Shown one piece after another: positions 8,046 through 17,796 of a DNA stretch of 64,000 nucleotides. How positions within the stretch are numbered: the stretch's first letter is position 1; the number at the start of each line of letters is the position of its first letter. Position numbers and translations under genes: made by a program. The notes under the pieces are model-generated. The model searched no databases. It saw only the letters and a program-made list of their open reading frames with translations, and was not told the origin of the DNA. The DNA is from Gaiella occulta (GTDB lineage: Bacteria; Actinomycetota; Thermoleophilia; Gaiellales; Gaiellaceae). Location: NCBI RefSeq assembly GCF_003351045.1, contig NZ_QQZY01000004.1:221391-285390 (forward strand), given 5' to 3'.

Positions 8046-10334
8046 GTGAGCAAGCTGCTGCTCGTCCCTCTCGACGACATCGTCGTCTTCCCGAACATGA
8101 GCGTCACCCTGACCGTCGACGTCGGCGACGAGGAGCGCGTGCTGCTCGTGCCCAAGCACGAGGGCGAGTATGCGAAGGTCGGCACCGTCGCGGAGGTGAC
8201 GGACCGTGTGCGCCTGCCCGGCGGCGGGCTCGCCGTGGCGCTGAACGGTCTGCACCGGGGCATCGCCGGCGCTGCCGAGACCGATGCACGGGGACGCCTC
8301 TTCGTGGAGGTGGACGAGCGGCCGGACGAGAGCGAGAGCACGGAGGCGATCCGGGAGCTCGAGACGCAGTACCGCGCCGTCGTCGAGGAGATCCTGGAGC
8401 TGCGGGGCGACGACGGCCGCATCGCCGCCTTCGTGCGTTCCATCAGCGAGCCGGGCGCGCTCGCCGACACCTCTGGCTACTCGCCCGATCTCACCTTCGC
8501 GCAGAAGGTGCAGATCCTCGAGGCGGTCGACGTGGTCGAGCGACTCGAGCTGTCGCTGCAGCTGCAGCGCGAGCGCCTGACGCTGATGCAGCTGCGCCAG
8601 CGCATCCGCGAGGACGTCAACACGGGGATGGAGAAGCAGCAGCGCGAGTACATCCTGCGCAAGCAGCTCGAGTCGATCCGCAAGGAGCTCGGCGAGGACG
8701 AGACGTCCGTCGTCGACGAGTTCCGTGCGAAGATCGCCGAGTCGGCGATGCCCGACCACGTGCGCGAGCAGGCGGAGCGCGAGCTCTCCCGCTTCGAGCG
8801 CATGGGGGAGAGCTCGCCGGAGGCGCAGACGATCCGCAGCTACCTCGACTGGCTGCTGGCGGTGCCGTGGGGGGTCCGCTCGGAGGAGCGGCTCGACCCG
8901 CAGGCGACCCGCGAGGTGCTCGACGCCGACCACGCCGGCCTCGAGGATGTGAAGGAGCGCATCGTCGAGTACATCGCCGTGCGCAAGCTGCGGCAGGAGC
9001 GGGGCATCGAGCCGGACAGGAAGTCGGGCGCGATCCTGACGCTGATCGGGCCTCCGGGCACGGGCAAGACGTCGATCGGCGAGTCGATCGCCCGCTCGCT
9101 CAACCGCGAGTTCGTGCGTATGTCGCTCGGCGGCATCCGCGACGAGGCGGAGATCCGCGGGCACCGCCGCACCTACATCGGCGCCCTCCCGGGCCGGCTC
9201 GTGCGCGCCCTGCGCGACGCGAAGACGATGAACCCGGTGATCCTGCTCGACGAGGTCGACAAGGTCGGGGCCGACTGGCGCGGCGATCCGTCGGCGGCGC
9301 TGCTCGAGGTGCTCGACCCGGCGCAGAACTCGACCTTCCGCGATCACTACCTCGACGTGGAGCTCGACCTGTCCGAGGTCGTCTTCATCGCGACGGCGAA
9401 CCAGGCGGAGACGATTCCGGGGCCGCTGCTCGACCGCATGGAGGTGATCCGCTTCGACGGATACACCACCGACGAGAAGGTGGCGATCGCAAAGGGGTAC
9501 CTGTGGCCGCGGCAGCGCGAGCGCAACGGGCTGCGCGAGGACGAGGTGGAGGTGGCCGACGAGGTGCTCGAGATCGTGATCTCCGAGTACACGCGCGAGG
9601 CCGGCGTCCGCCAGCTCGAGCGCGAGCTCGGCACGGTGCTGCGCAAGACGGCGACGCGGATCGCCTCCGGTGAGGCGACGACTCCGGTGACCATCGACCT
9701 CGAGGCCGTGCGTGACGCGCTCGGGCGCCAGAAGTTCTTCCGCGAGGCGGCGGAGCGGACGGCGGTGCCCGGCGTGGCGACGGGGCTTGCCGTCACGGGC
9801 AGCGGCGGCGACGTGCTCTTCGTCGAGGCGACGAGCGTGCCCGGCGGCGAGAAGCTCGTGCTCACCGGCCAGCTCGGCGACGTCATGAAGGAGTCCGCCC
9901 AGATCGCCCTGTCGGCCGTGCGCGCCAGGGCAGGCGAGTACGGGCTCGAGGACGACCTGTTCGAGAACCGCTCGTTCCACCTGCACGTGCCGGCGGGAGC
10001 GATCCCGAAGGACGGGCCGAGCGCAGGGATCACGATGGCCACCGCCCTCGCCTCGCTCCTGACCGGGCGCCCGGTGCGGCACACGGTCGGCATGACCGGC
10101 GAGGTGACGCTGCAGGGGCGGGTGCTGCCGATCGGCGGCCTCAAGCAGAAGGTGCTCGCCGCGCACGCGGCCGGGCTGACGGACGTGGTGATCCCGGAGC
10201 GCAACCGCGCCGACCTCGACGACGTACCGCAGCACGTGCGGGACGAGATGGCCTTCCACCCGGTGATGTCGCTGAGCGAGGTGCTCGACGTGGCGCTCGA
10301 GCCTGCGGCCAAGCCGGTCGATGTCGCGCTGTAG
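8046..10334 (+). CDS. lon: ATP-dependent Lon protease
   Basis: 762 residues from a GTG start. Cytoplasmic AAA+ protease for misfolded and regulatory proteins. Domain order: N-terminal LON substrate-binding domain (about 1-190, starting [15 protein letters not shown]), coiled linker with [19 protein letters not shown]+ module with Walker [10 protein letters not shown] (about 335-343) and Walker [12 protein letters not shown], sensor region ATANQ, and the C-terminal peptidase domain with the Ser-Lys dyad: Ser in PKDGPSAGI (about 659) and Lys in [10 protein letters not shown] (about 701). Slightly shorter than E. coli Lon (784) but complete. The HxlR-type regulator downstream starts 14 bases inside its 3' end. 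Confidence 0.97.
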   Translation: MSKLLLVPLDDIVVFPNMSVTLTVDVGDEERVLLVPKHEGEYAKVGTVAEVTDRVRLPGGGLAVALNGLHRGIAGAAETDARGRLFVEVDERPDESESTEAIRELETQYRAVVEEILELRGDDGRIAAFVRSISEPGALADTSGYSPDLTFAQKVQILEAVDVVERLELSLQLQRERLTLMQLRQRIREDVNTGMEKQQREYILRKQLESIRKELGEDETSVVDEFRAKIAESAMPDHVREQAERELSRFERMGESSPEAQTIRSYLDWLLAVPWGVRSEERLDPQATREVLDADHAGLEDVKERIVEYIAVRKLRQERGIEPDRKSGAILTLIGPPGTGKTSIGESIARSLNREFVRMSLGGIRDEAEIRGHRRTYIGALPGRLVRALRDAKTMNPVILLDEVDKVGADWRGDPSAALLEVLDPAQNSTFRDHYLDVELDLSEVVFIATANQAETIPGPLLDRMEVIRFDGYTTDEKVAIAKGYLWPRQRERNGLREDEVEVADEVLEIVISEYTREAGVRQLERELGTVLRKTATRIASGEATTPVTIDLEAVRDALGRQKFFREAAERTAVPGVATGLAVTGSGGDVLFVEATSVPGGEKLVLTGQLGDVMKESAQIALSAVRARAGEYGLEDDLFENRSFHLHVPAGAIPKDGPSAGITMATALASLLTGRPVRHTVGMTGEVTLQGRVLPIGGLKQKVLAAHAAGLTDVVIPERNRADLDDVPQHVRDEMAFHPVMSLSEVLDVALEPAAKPVDVAL

Positions 10335-10635
10335 GCATTGCGCCCCCGTCCCCGAGGGGGTCCGCCAGGCGGCGGGCCTCCTCGAGGGGCGCTGGACGGT
10401 GTCGATCCTGTGGGCCTCCTACGAGGGAGCGTCGCGGTTCAACGAGTTCAAGCAGGCGGTGGGTGAGATCCCGCCGCGCACGCTCGCCCAGCGGCTCGTC
10501 GAGCTCGAGCGCGCCGGCGTGCTCGAGCGTGTCGTGATCGATGCGCGCCCGCCGCGGGTCGAGTACCGCCTGACGCCGGCGGGGCGCCGGCTGCAGGCCG
10601 TGGTGGACGCGCTCGTGCGCTGGGCGGGAGCGTAG
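10321..10635 (+). CDS. HxlR-family winged-helix regulator
   Basis: 104 residues. The HxlR (DUF24) signature is clear: LLEGRWTVSILW in helix 1, RFNEFKQAVGEIPPRTLAQRL-type recognition region, then the wing RPPRVEYRLTPAGRRL. The N-terminal Cys residues (RCRHC) are typical of redox- or aldehyde-sensing members, but no specific inducer can be read. The ATG overlaps the end of lon by 14 bases, so its translation may depend on lon. Target genes unknown; no divergent oxidoreductase partner is adjacent. Confidence 0.88.
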   Translation: MSRCRHCAPVPEGVRQAAGLLEGRWTVSILWASYEGASRFNEFKQAVGEIPPRTLAQRLVELERAGVLERVVIDARPPRVEYRLTPAGRRLQAVVDALVRWAGA

Positions 10636-10686
10636 GGCCTCGAAGCCGCCGCAGCGCCGCGTCCGCGCGCGTGCGATCATGGGCAC

Positions 10687-11337
10687 ATGCCCGTGTCTGC
10701 CACACGCTCGCCCGAGGACGTCCTCGCGGCGATCGAGTCATCCGATCGATTCGTCATCCAGCAGCTGTTCAGGCCGATCGCGAACGAGTACCGGATCAGC
10801 GTTCCCGCGAGCGGGTCGAGCGACGAGGGCGAGCCGCTCCTGTTCGTGAAGCAGAAGAAGATGAAGATCAAGGAGGACATCCGCTTCCGCCTCGACCCCG
10901 AGCGCGACGAGCATCTCTTCATGATCAAGTCGAAGTCGGTGTTCGAGTTCGCCGGGCGGCACGACGTGCTCGCCGCCGACGGCAGCTCGATCGGGCTGCT
11001 CGAGAAGAGCTTCGGCAAGTCGCTCCTGCGCAGCCACTGGCGTGTGTCCGGCCCCGGCGACGCGGGCCCTCTGTGCGAGGCGCAGGAGAAGAGCTTGACG
11101 GTGGCGATCGTCCGGCGGGCGGCGGGGCTCGTCGGGGACGGCCTGCTCGCGCTGCTGCAGTGGCTCCCGTTCGGCTTCGTGCTGCACCGGGACGGCGAGG
11201 AGATCGGCCGCTACAACCGCGTTCTCGGCCAGTTCCGGGATCGCTACGTGCTCGAGCTCGATCCCGGCGCCGCCGGAATCGACCGCCGGCTGCTGCTCGC
11301 GTTCGCCGTCGCGCTCGATGCGCTGCAGGACCGCTGA
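10687..11337 (+). CDS. LURP-one-related (tubby-like beta-barrel) protein
   Basis: 216 residues. The central part, with VFEFAGRHDVLAADGSSIGLLEKSFGKSLLRSHW split over two strands, has the LURP-one/scramblase-related pattern of beta strands with repeated phrases of the type 'D.dG..ig.l.k'. The strand YVLELDPGAAGIDRRLLLAFAVALDAL ends in the hydrophobic helix characteristic of this fold. A short hydrophobic segment, GLLALLQWLPFGFVL, sits in the middle. Bacterial members have no settled function; membrane-phospholipid association is suggested for relatives. Not obviously operonic with the next gene, 97 bases downstream. Confidence 0.65.
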   Translation: MPVSATRSPEDVLAAIESSDRFVIQQLFRPIANEYRISVPASGSSDEGEPLLFVKQKKMKIKEDIRFRLDPERDEHLFMIKSKSVFEFAGRHDVLAADGSSIGLLEKSFGKSLLRSHWRVSGPGDAGPLCEAQEKSLTVAIVRRAAGLVGDGLLALLQWLPFGFVLHRDGEEIGRYNRVLGQFRDRYVLELDPGAAGIDRRLLLAFAVALDALQDR

Positions 11338-11434
11338 GGCCCGACGCCGTCGTCGGGCGAGCTCGCGCCGCCCATCGGAGCCTCTGCCGATCTGCTCTAT
11401 ACCTCGAACGAGTGTCTGCCGATAGACGGATGGA

Positions 11435-13996
11435 ATGGAAGCCTCGTCCTCGCTGTCCTCGCGCCTGATCGGCGCCATCTTCGTCGAGAAGGGCCTCGTC
11501 ACGGCCGAGCAGCTCGAGCGCGCCCTGCAGCTGCAGGACGAGACCGGCGAGCGGCTCGGCGAGATCATCGTCGCCCGGTTCGGCGTCTCGCGGCTCGAGC
11601 TCGCGAGCGTCCTCGCCGAGCAGTGGGCGGAGCTCGAGCGCACGGAGAAGGCGGCCGACGCGGCCGCGGCAGCGCCGCCGGGCGACCCTTCGCCGCAGCC
11701 GGCGGGTGATCCGGAGCAGCCGCTGCCGCGCAAGCCGATCGGCGAGATCTTCCTGGAGCGCGGCTTCGTCTCCCGCGAGGAGCTGCAGGCCGCGCTCGAC
11801 GTGCAGCACACGAGCGGCGACCGGCTCGGCGAGATCCTCGTCGAGCGGGGCGCGCTCACGCGGCTCGATCTCGCGAGCGCGCTCGCCGAGCAGTGGTCGG
11901 CCTTGCAGAAGCTCCGTCCCCCTGCGCCGGCCGCGCCGCGGCCGTGGCAGAACGGAAGCCCCGTCACGCAGCCCGACCAGGCGGCCCCGGCCCCGGCGCC
12001 GGCCGAGGACGTCGCCGCCGCTTTCGTGACGCTCGATGAGCGCCTCCGTGTCGTCGAGCGCGCTGCGACGGCCTCCCCGTGGCGGGACGACCTCGAGCGC
12101 ACCGCTTCCGAGTTGCGTGCCGCGCTCGGCGAGATGGAGCAGCGTCTGGCGGCGGCTCGCGGCGAAGAGGCCGTTCTCGGCTCGCTTGCCGGTGCCGTCG
12201 AGGAGCTGCGTGCTCGCGTCGAGGAGCCGGCGGCCCGGATCGAGGCCCTGGAGCGCAGGCTCGGCGAGGTGCCGGCTGCGAAAGCGCTCGCCGGCCTCGA
12301 GTCGCGTCTCGGCGAGCTGCACCTTCTCGTCGCCGGACATGCCGACATCGACGAGCTTCGCGCCCGCCTGGACGAGCTCGCCGCCCGCGTTGCCGCTCCG
12401 GAGCCGTTCGACGACATCCGCGCCGGGGTTGCGGCGTTGCGCGCGCGTGTCGACGAGCTGGCGTCCCGGGTGCCGAGCGTCGAGGTCGTCGACGAGTTGC
12501 GTGGCGCGCTGGCGGAGGTGGCGGCGCAGGCTGCGCGTGTGGGCGAGGTTGCCGCGCTCGTTCCGGCGGAGCGGGTTGAGGAGCTTGCCGGGCGGGTGGA
12601 GGAGCTCGAGGAGCACGTTGCCTCGGCGGCGCCGCTCTCCGCGGTGCGCGAGGAGATCAGGCGCGTGGCGGAGGTGGCGGCAGGCGAGCAGGCGTCGCTC
12701 GCGCAGGCGCTGCTCCAGCGCGTCGAGGAGCTGCGCGAGCGGGCGCCCCGAGACGAGGAGCTGGCCGAGCTGCGAGGTCTCGTCGACGAGATCGCCTCGC
12801 GACCGACGCGCGACGACGCGCTCTGGGAGCGCGTGGAGGAGCTCGCGGGCCGCCTGCAGGCGCTCGCCGGAGCCGCCGAGGCGACGGAGGAGCTGCAGCG
12901 CGCGCTCGGGTCGCTCGATGCCGCGCGCGAAGCGATCGGCGAGCAGGTGTCTGTCGCGGCCGATGCGCTGCACCGGCGCATCGACGGCGTCGAGGCCGGG
13001 ATCTCCTCGCTCGATGCTCTCGACGCACGTATCGGCGGCCTCGAGCAGCGGACGGAGACGTTCGTCGACCGCGCCTCGCTGGAGGAGGCGCTCGCCGCGC
13101 GCGAAGCGCGGCTGCACGAGGAGACCGCGGCCCAGAACCGGAAGATCGAGGCTCTGCAGGCCGAGGTCGGTTCGCTGGCGATGCGGGTGGACGAGATGCT
13201 GGGCCTGCGCCGCCTCGACGTGAAGGCGGCACGGGAGGCGCACGAGTCGCTCGCGGCACGCGTGGACGCGCTGCACGACCTGCGCGCGGACGACCTCGAG
13301 TCGGCGCAGATCGCCGCCGCGGAGCTCGTCGCGCGCCTGGACGACGTCGCCGTGCGTGCCGCTTCCGGCGCCGCAGAGGCAGAGCGTGCGCTGCGGGAGG
13401 AGCTTGCGCGGATCGCCGCGCGGGCCGAGGAGCGCGACGCCGCGGCGGTCGAGGGGCGCGAGGCGCTGCGGCTCGAGATCGAGCGCGTGGCGGCCTCGGT
13501 CGGATGGCGGCTGGAGCGGATCGAGGAGTCGCTCGCGGCCGACGACCGCGAGCAGCTGCGCTGCGCCGCAACGGAGATCGAGCGCCGCCTCGACGCGCAG
13601 CTACGGCAGGCCGACGAGCAGGTGCGCGTCACGGAGCGCGCGCTGCGCAAGGGACTCGCCTCGCTCGGGGCGCGGCTCGCCGAGAGCGAGTCGGCCTACG
13701 TCGAGGCCGGCAACGCGCTGCGCCGCTCGATCGAGCGGCTCGGCGCCGCCGTCGTCGAGGCGGACGAGCGCATCGAGGCGCGCGACGACGTGGAGCGCTT
13801 TGCGACGGCGGTGTCGTTCCTCGCATTCGCGCCCACCGACGACGGCTACCGCCTCGTCGGGGTCGAGGGCCCGCCCCCGATCGTCGGTGCGCGCGTGGAG
13901 GTGCCGGGTGCGGAGGGCGAGCTCGTGGTTGCGCGCGTGAGCGCCTCGCCGCTGCCGCTCGACGCCCGCCCGTGCGCATACCTCGAACAGCCGTAG
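11435..13996 (+). CDS. Giant coiled-coil protein with two N-terminal MshEN-like domains
   Basis: 853 residues. The first ~160 residues hold two copies of the MshEN / GspE N-terminal type domain (LIGAIFVEKGLVTAEQL...GERLGEIIV and KPIGEIFLERGFVSREEL...GDRLGEILV), each followed by an LASxLAEQW segment. MshEN domains bind c-di-GMP or serve as adaptors in type II/IV secretion ATPases, but no ATPase follows here. Residues ~200-790 are almost continuous heptad-repeat coiled coil rich in Ala, Glu, Arg and Leu, and the last ~60 form a small beta-rich tail (DGYRLVGVEGPPPIVG). No signal peptide or membrane helix is seen. A scaffold or polarity role coupled to a c-di-GMP-type input is a reasonable guess. 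Start ATG 11435; tRNA-Lys follows. Confidence 0.72.
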   Translation: MEASSSLSSRLIGAIFVEKGLVTAEQLERALQLQDETGERLGEIIVARFGVSRLELASVLAEQWAELERTEKAADAAAAAPPGDPSPQPAGDPEQPLPRKPIGEIFLERGFVSREELQAALDVQHTSGDRLGEILVERGALTRLDLASALAEQWSALQKLRPPAPAAPRPWQNGSPVTQPDQAAPAPAPAEDVAAAFVTLDERLRVVERAATASPWRDDLERTASELRAALGEMEQRLAAARGEEAVLGSLAGAVEELRARVEEPAARIEALERRLGEVPAAKALAGLESRLGELHLLVAGHADIDELRARLDELAARVAAPEPFDDIRAGVAALRARVDELASRVPSVEVVDELRGALAEVAAQAARVGEVAALVPAERVEELAGRVEELEEHVASAAPLSAVREEIRRVAEVAAGEQASLAQALLQRVEELRERAPRDEELAELRGLVDEIASRPTRDDALWERVEELAGRLQALAGAAEATEELQRALGSLDAAREAIGEQVSVAADALHRRIDGVEAGISSLDALDARIGGLEQRTETFVDRASLEEALAAREARLHEETAAQNRKIEALQAEVGSLAMRVDEMLGLRRLDVKAAREAHESLAARVDALHDLRADDLESAQIAAAELVARLDDVAVRAASGAAEAERALREELARIAARAEERDAAAVEGREALRLEIERVAASVGWRLERIEESLAADDREQLRCAATEIERRLDAQLRQADEQVRVTERALRKGLASLGARLAESESAYVEAGNALRRSIERLGAAVVEADERIEARDDVERFATAVSFLAFAPTDDGYRLVGVEGPPPIVGARVEVPGAEGELVVARVSASPLPLDARPCAYLEQP

Positions 13997-14031
13997 CGAC
14001 GTCCTGGCGGTCCGTACACTCCGGAGCCGTA

Positions 14032-14104
14032 GGGCCGTTAGCTCAGCTGGTAGAGCAGGGGACTTTTAATCCCAAGGTCGCTGGTTCGAATCCAGCACGG
14101 CCCA
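14032..14104 (+). tRNA. tRNA-Lys (TTT)
   Basis: 73-nt cloverleaf. Acceptor GGGCCGT pairs with ACGGCCC, D-arm GCTC/GAGC, anticodon loop CTTTTAA giving anticodon TTT, T-arm GCTGG-TTCGAAT-CCAGC, discriminator A. CCA is not encoded. The 27-43 pair is mismatched, which is tolerated. Confidence 0.96.
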
Positions 14105-14223
14105 TGCAAAATGCCTGCAAAACGAGATTTCGTCAGTTGTAGTCTCTGTTGCTTTGGTCGCCGTCGTTGCGGCCGCCGCGTGCGGGGTCGGTTGTCGCCG
14201 GGACGGGATCTCTGCGTAGGTGC

Positions 14224-15255
14224 TCATGCGGTCTCAGCCACTCGCGCGACGGTCGGCAGCTCACCGAGCTCCTGCAGCCTCGCGGTAACGCTGCGGACGA
14301 CGTCGGTCTGCGTCGCCTGTCCGAGAATGAACAGGACACCGTCGCAGCCGCGTGCACGTAGGTCCCCAAGACGCCTGCGCCACGCGTCGAGGTCGCCCCA
14401 GAGGACGAAGTGCTCGACCAGGTAGCTCGCGAGTTCTTCCGACATCAGAGCAGCATTGCCCGAGCGGCTGCTGTCGGCGTGGAAGGCGTAGTCGTACCTG
14501 CGCCAGAGCTCTTCGACCTCCCGCTGCAGGCGGGCGGGAACTCCGCGTTCGGTCAGGTCGGTCCCGCGCAGCGCGCGGTTGGCCTGTGCGACGAGCATCT
14601 CGCCCATGTCTGCGAGCACACCGTCGACGGTGTTTGCCAGCGAGACCGCGGGTGCGGCCCAGAAGGTCTGGCCGGCACGTCGCTTGCCGGCTGCCACGCG
14701 TCGGTCGAGCACGGACGGGTCGAGCGTTCCTCCGTACAGCATTCCGTCGCCGACCTCTCCCGCCAGCTCGGCTGCCCTTGGGCCGTCAGCTGCCAGGATC
14801 AGCGGGCACCCGGTTCGAACACGACCTGAGGCAGGGATGGTGCTCGTGCGAAACGATCCGCCCTCGCCGGCCCAGTAGCCCCGGATCGCCGCCACGGCCT
14901 GTCGGAGCTCGTCGACGGTGGCAGGGGCGAGGCCGAGGCCTCGTGCGGCGCTGTTGCCGGTCGCGAGCGTGCCGATCGTCCGTCCGCCGCCAAAGTCGGC
15001 CAGCGTGGCCAGCAGATTGCCGACGACGAGCGGGTGGCGGACGACGACGTGGGAGACGAGTGGCCCAACGCGGAGGCGGCTCGTGGTTCGGAGCGCCTCC
15101 GCCTGGTGGAGATACGAGTCGTCGTAGACGACGGGTGAGTCTGCAATGCCGAGCCAGTCCCAGCCTGCCGCGTCGGTCTCCCGCGCGATCGTGCGGGTTT
15201 CCTCCAGCGACCGGGGGAGGGTCATCAGGCCGAAGCGCAGCCTGTCCGACGTCAT
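14224..15255 (-). CDS. LLM-class (F420- or FMN-dependent) oxidoreductase
   Basis: 343 residues. Luciferase-like monooxygenase fold: the N-terminal strand RLRFGLMTLPRSLEE, WDWLGIADSPVVYDDSY, the core LRVGPLVSHVVVRHPLVVGN, the phosphate-binding region TIGTLATGNSAARGLG, and the later PLILAADGPRAAELAGEVGDGMLYG. Members without a partner reductase and with this TGNSA segment are often F420-dependent. The start ATG at 15255 follows a TACGGT box by six bases, so the transcript is probably leaderless, which excludes the longer upstream frame. It is divergent from the truncated alcohol dehydrogenase/cyclase genes and may belong to the same catabolic island. Confidence 0.85.
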   Translation of the reverse strand: MTSDRLRFGLMTLPRSLEETRTIARETDAAGWDWLGIADSPVVYDDSYLHQAEALRTTSRLRVGPLVSHVVVRHPLVVGNLLATLADFGGGRTIGTLATGNSAARGLGLAPATVDELRQAVAAIRGYWAGEGGSFRTSTIPASGRVRTGCPLILAADGPRAAELAGEVGDGMLYGGTLDPSVLDRRVAAGKRRAGQTFWAAPAVSLANTVDGVLADMGEMLVAQANRALRGTDLTERGVPARLQREVEELWRRYDYAFHADSSRSGNAALMSEELASYLVEHFVLWGDLDAWRRRLGDLRARGCDGVLFILGQATQTDVVRSVTARLQELGELPTVARVAETA

Positions 15256-15261
15256 TGCAGA

Positions 15262-15267
15262 ACCGTA
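15262..15267 (-). promoter_or_regulatory. -10 box TACGGT for the LLM gene
   Basis: TANNNT hexamer ending 6 bases before the ATG at 15255, the leaderless spacing seen at several other genes here. Confidence 0.5.
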
Positions 15268-15377
15268 TCGCGCCCAGCACCTGCCGCCCTCGGCGACGAA
15301 CACACGCCAGCGCGGATGTACGTCCCGTGCGTTTCGTCGCTCAGCATTCCTCGTGAGCAGCTCGCCCTGGGCGAGCA

Positions 15378-16175
15378 GGGTTCGCGCCCGGCGATCCGGT
15401 CGTGCTGAACCAGCGGCTCGCATGCGGCAACTGCGCCGCGTGTACTCGCGGCGAGCCGAACCTGTGTACACGGGGCGGTGGCTTCTACGGGGAGGACGTC
15501 GCGGGCGGATACGCGGAGTACGTCATCGCACGGGCGTCGAACGCCGTTCACCTTCCGGTCGGCTTGAGCACCCAGACTGCCGCGACGCTCCCCTGCGGCG
15601 TCGCGACAGGCCTCCACGCGCTCCACCGCGCCGGGCTCACGGCAGGCGAGACGGTGCTCGTCACCGGGGCGAACGGCGGCGTCGGGATCCACGCCGTCGT
15701 GCTCGCACGGTTGTTCGGCGCCGCCGTGATCGCGGTGATCCGCAGCGCCGAGGTCGAGGACGACGTCCGCGCGGCCGGTGCCGCGGAGGTCGTCGTGGCA
15801 CCGGACGGTGCCTTCCACCGGGCGGTGCGCGCCTGGGCGCCCGACGGGGTCGATGTCGCGATCGAGTGCGTCGGCACGCCGACCATCGCCGCCACGCTCC
15901 GATCCGTCCGCTCAGGGGGCCGGGTAGCGGTCGTCGGGAACGTCGACCCGTCGGCGGCGGATCTGGGGCTCGGACTGGTGATCCTGAAGGAGCTCAGCGT
16001 CCTCGGGTCGTCGCACGCGACGCCCGCCGAGCTGGCAGAGGCGGTCGAGCTCGTCTCCTCGGGTCGGCTCGCTCCGGTGATTGCCCGTACATTTCCCCTC
16101 GAGCAGGCCGCAGAGGCGCACGCGTTCGCAGAGCATGCGACGGCGACAGGCCGGGTCGTGCTGAGAGCCGTGTGA
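15378..16175 (+). pseudogene. Zinc alcohol dehydrogenase (MDR) lacking its N-terminal domain
   Basis: The readable frame begins abruptly at FAPGDPVVLNQ, which in intact medium-chain dehydrogenases is about residue 80-85. It then continues normally through the structural-zinc lobe CGNCAACTRGEPNLC, the Rossmann motif VLVTGANGGVGIHAV and the C-terminus. The catalytic-zinc Cys and GHE motif are missing, and the frame is closed by a stop at 15354-15356, so at most ~265 of ~340 residues can be made (GTG 15402 is the first internal start). Sequence just upstream belongs to the 5' side of the divergent LLM gene, placing a deletion/rearrangement junction near 15370. Downstream coupling (GTGA overlap with the cyclase) is still intact. 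An active dehydrogenase is very unlikely. Confidence 0.75.
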
Positions 16176-17101
16176 GAACGGAGACCGTCGTGGAGATCTC
16201 AGCCGCACTCACGAGGAAGCAGGAGCTCGCCCGCCGCAACTGGGGCCGCTGGGGCGGAGACGATGAGCGTGGAACGCTCAACCTGCTCGGCCCCGCGGAA
16301 ATCACGGCGGCAGCAAGCCTCGTCCGCCTGGGTGAAGCTCTGCCGCTCGCGCAGGAGCTCGACCGGAAGACGCCCACGCCTCCCCGGCGCCCGGCACCGG
16401 CCCACTTCATGCACCGCGACGGCGGTGACTACCTGCGCTCCGGCGACCCCCCGCCACGCGCGCAGTTCAGCGACGATTCGATGCTCCTCGCGCTGCACAC
16501 CGCGACGCACGTCGATGCGCTCGCACATGTCTGGCACGGCGAGGAGCTCTACAACGGCTTCTCGCGTGAGACCGTGACAAGCACCGGTGCGCATCGCTGC
16601 GGCGCGGAGACGCTCGGGCCGATCGTCGGCCGGGGGATCCTGCTCGACGTGGCGACCGCGCTCGGGGCCGACGTGCTTCCCGTCGATCACGCAGTCCGTG
16701 TCGAGGATCTCGAGCGGTGCCTCGAGCTCGCGAAGCTCGAACTGCACCCGGCGGACATCGTCCTGATCCGGACGGGGTGGTGGTCGGCATGCGCGGCATC
16801 GGAGTCGACGTTCGCCCGCGAGCCCGGCCCGAACCTCGATACGGCATGCTGGCTCGCCGAGCAGGACATCGCTGCCGTCGGCTCCGACAACTTCGCGCTC
16901 GAGGTGCTTCCATCGGGTTTCGACGAATTCGTCTTCCCCGTTCACGAGCTGCTCCTCCGCGACTGCGGGATGCCCATCTTCGAGGGGCTCGCGCTCGACG
17001 ACCTCGCGCAGCGAAGCATCTACGAGTTTATGTTCGTGGCGGCACCGCTTCCGATCGTGGGCGGCACCGCCAGCCCTCTCAATCCACTGGCGGTGATATG
17101 A
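16172..17101 (+). CDS. Cyclase-family metal-dependent hydrolase (kynurenine-formamidase-like fold)
   Basis: 309 residues from GTG 16172, which overlaps the stop of the truncated dehydrogenase. The family hallmark is the metal site LHTATHVDALAHV, matching the HxGTHxDxxxH motif with Ala for Gly. Also visible are GRGILLDVATALG, DIVLIRTGWW and the C-terminal VPxHxxLL-like FVFPVHELLLRDCG. Members hydrolyse cyclic or N-formyl amides and esters. Next to an LLM oxidoreductase, an SDR and a cupin regulator it probably acts in degrading a small amide or lactone. The substrate is not identifiable. Stop overlaps the next ATG. Confidence 0.85.
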   Translation: MRTETVVEISAALTRKQELARRNWGRWGGDDERGTLNLLGPAEITAAASLVRLGEALPLAQELDRKTPTPPRRPAPAHFMHRDGGDYLRSGDPPPRAQFSDDSMLLALHTATHVDALAHVWHGEELYNGFSRETVTSTGAHRCGAETLGPIVGRGILLDVATALGADVLPVDHAVRVEDLERCLELAKLELHPADIVLIRTGWWSACAASESTFAREPGPNLDTACWLAEQDIAAVGSDNFALEVLPSGFDEFVFPVHELLLRDCGMPIFEGLALDDLAQRSIYEFMFVAAPLPIVGGTASPLNPLAVI

Positions 17102-17796
17102 CTTCCGTCGTCAAGGAAAGGCTGAGACCATTGTCCGAGGAAACGCGCGAACCTGAAACCGAGCAGGCGCGGGCCGGGTCGGCGAGGCAGTCACCGAGGG
17201 TCGTGACCGAAACGGTCGGCCGCCGCGTTCGCACGATTCGCGGCGAGCGCGGGCTCAGCGCCCGCACGGTGGCGGCGGCGGCACAGATCAGCCCGAGCTT
17301 GCTCAGCGGCATCGAGCGCGGGACGGCGAGCCCGTCGCTCGTCTCCCTCGTCGCGATCGCGGAGGCGCTGGGCGTTCGCCCGGGCGAGCTCCTCGAGCGT
17401 GACGACGAGGCGAAGGCGGGGGAGTCGAACGTCGTCCGGAAAGAAGAGCGGCGGGTGATCGACGATCGACGTTGCCGCCGCGAGTACCTGATGCACGTCG
17501 ACGACCCCTACCTCGAGGTCGCCGAGCTCCTGCTTCCCTCGGGTGGGGCGTCGCGTCCCGCGCTCGCCCGGCACTCGGGCCGCGACTACGCGATCGTCCT
17601 CACCGGCACTGCGACCGTCGAGTTCGCCAACGGGAGCGAGGTCCTCTCGGAGGGCGACTACATCGCCTTCGACTCGGACGCGCCTCATCGCGTCGTCAAC
17701 AACTCGACCGAAGAATGCAGGCTGATCTGGATCGTCGCCTACAACCCTGAAGCCGAAGCCCGTCGGCGGGAGCTGCACGGGGGCTCTCTCCCGTAG
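17098..17796 (+). CDS. XRE-family regulator with C-terminal cupin sensor
   Basis: 232 residues. Residues ~35-100 form a lambda-repressor-type HTH (VGRRVRTIRGERGLSARTVAAAAQISPSLLSGIERG split across helices 1-4). Residues ~155-225 form a small cupin (HSGRDYAIVLTGTATVEFANGSEV, EGDYIAFDSDAPHRVVN). This architecture is typical of repressors of catabolic or polyamine genes whose cupin binds the effector. The ATG overlaps the cyclase stop (ATGA), so it is co-transcribed with the cyclase and probably regulates this island, including the divergent LLM gene. Effector unknown. Confidence 0.88.
   Translation: MTSVVKERLRPLSEETREPETEQARAGSARQSPRVVTETVGRRVRTIRGERGLSARTVAAAAQISPSLLSGIERGTASPSLVSLVAIAEALGVRPGELLERDDEAKAGESNVVRKEERRVIDDRRCRREYLMHVDDPYLEVAELLLPSGGASRPALARHSGRDYAIVLTGTATVEFANGSEVLSEGDYIAFDSDAPHRVVNNSTEECRLIWIVAYNPEAEARRRELHGGSLP

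Noticed and set aside
10738..13650. 970-codon antisense ORF, Ser/Arg-rich
   Set aside because: It is the antisense shadow of the coiled-coil gene; low-complexity composition and no domain.
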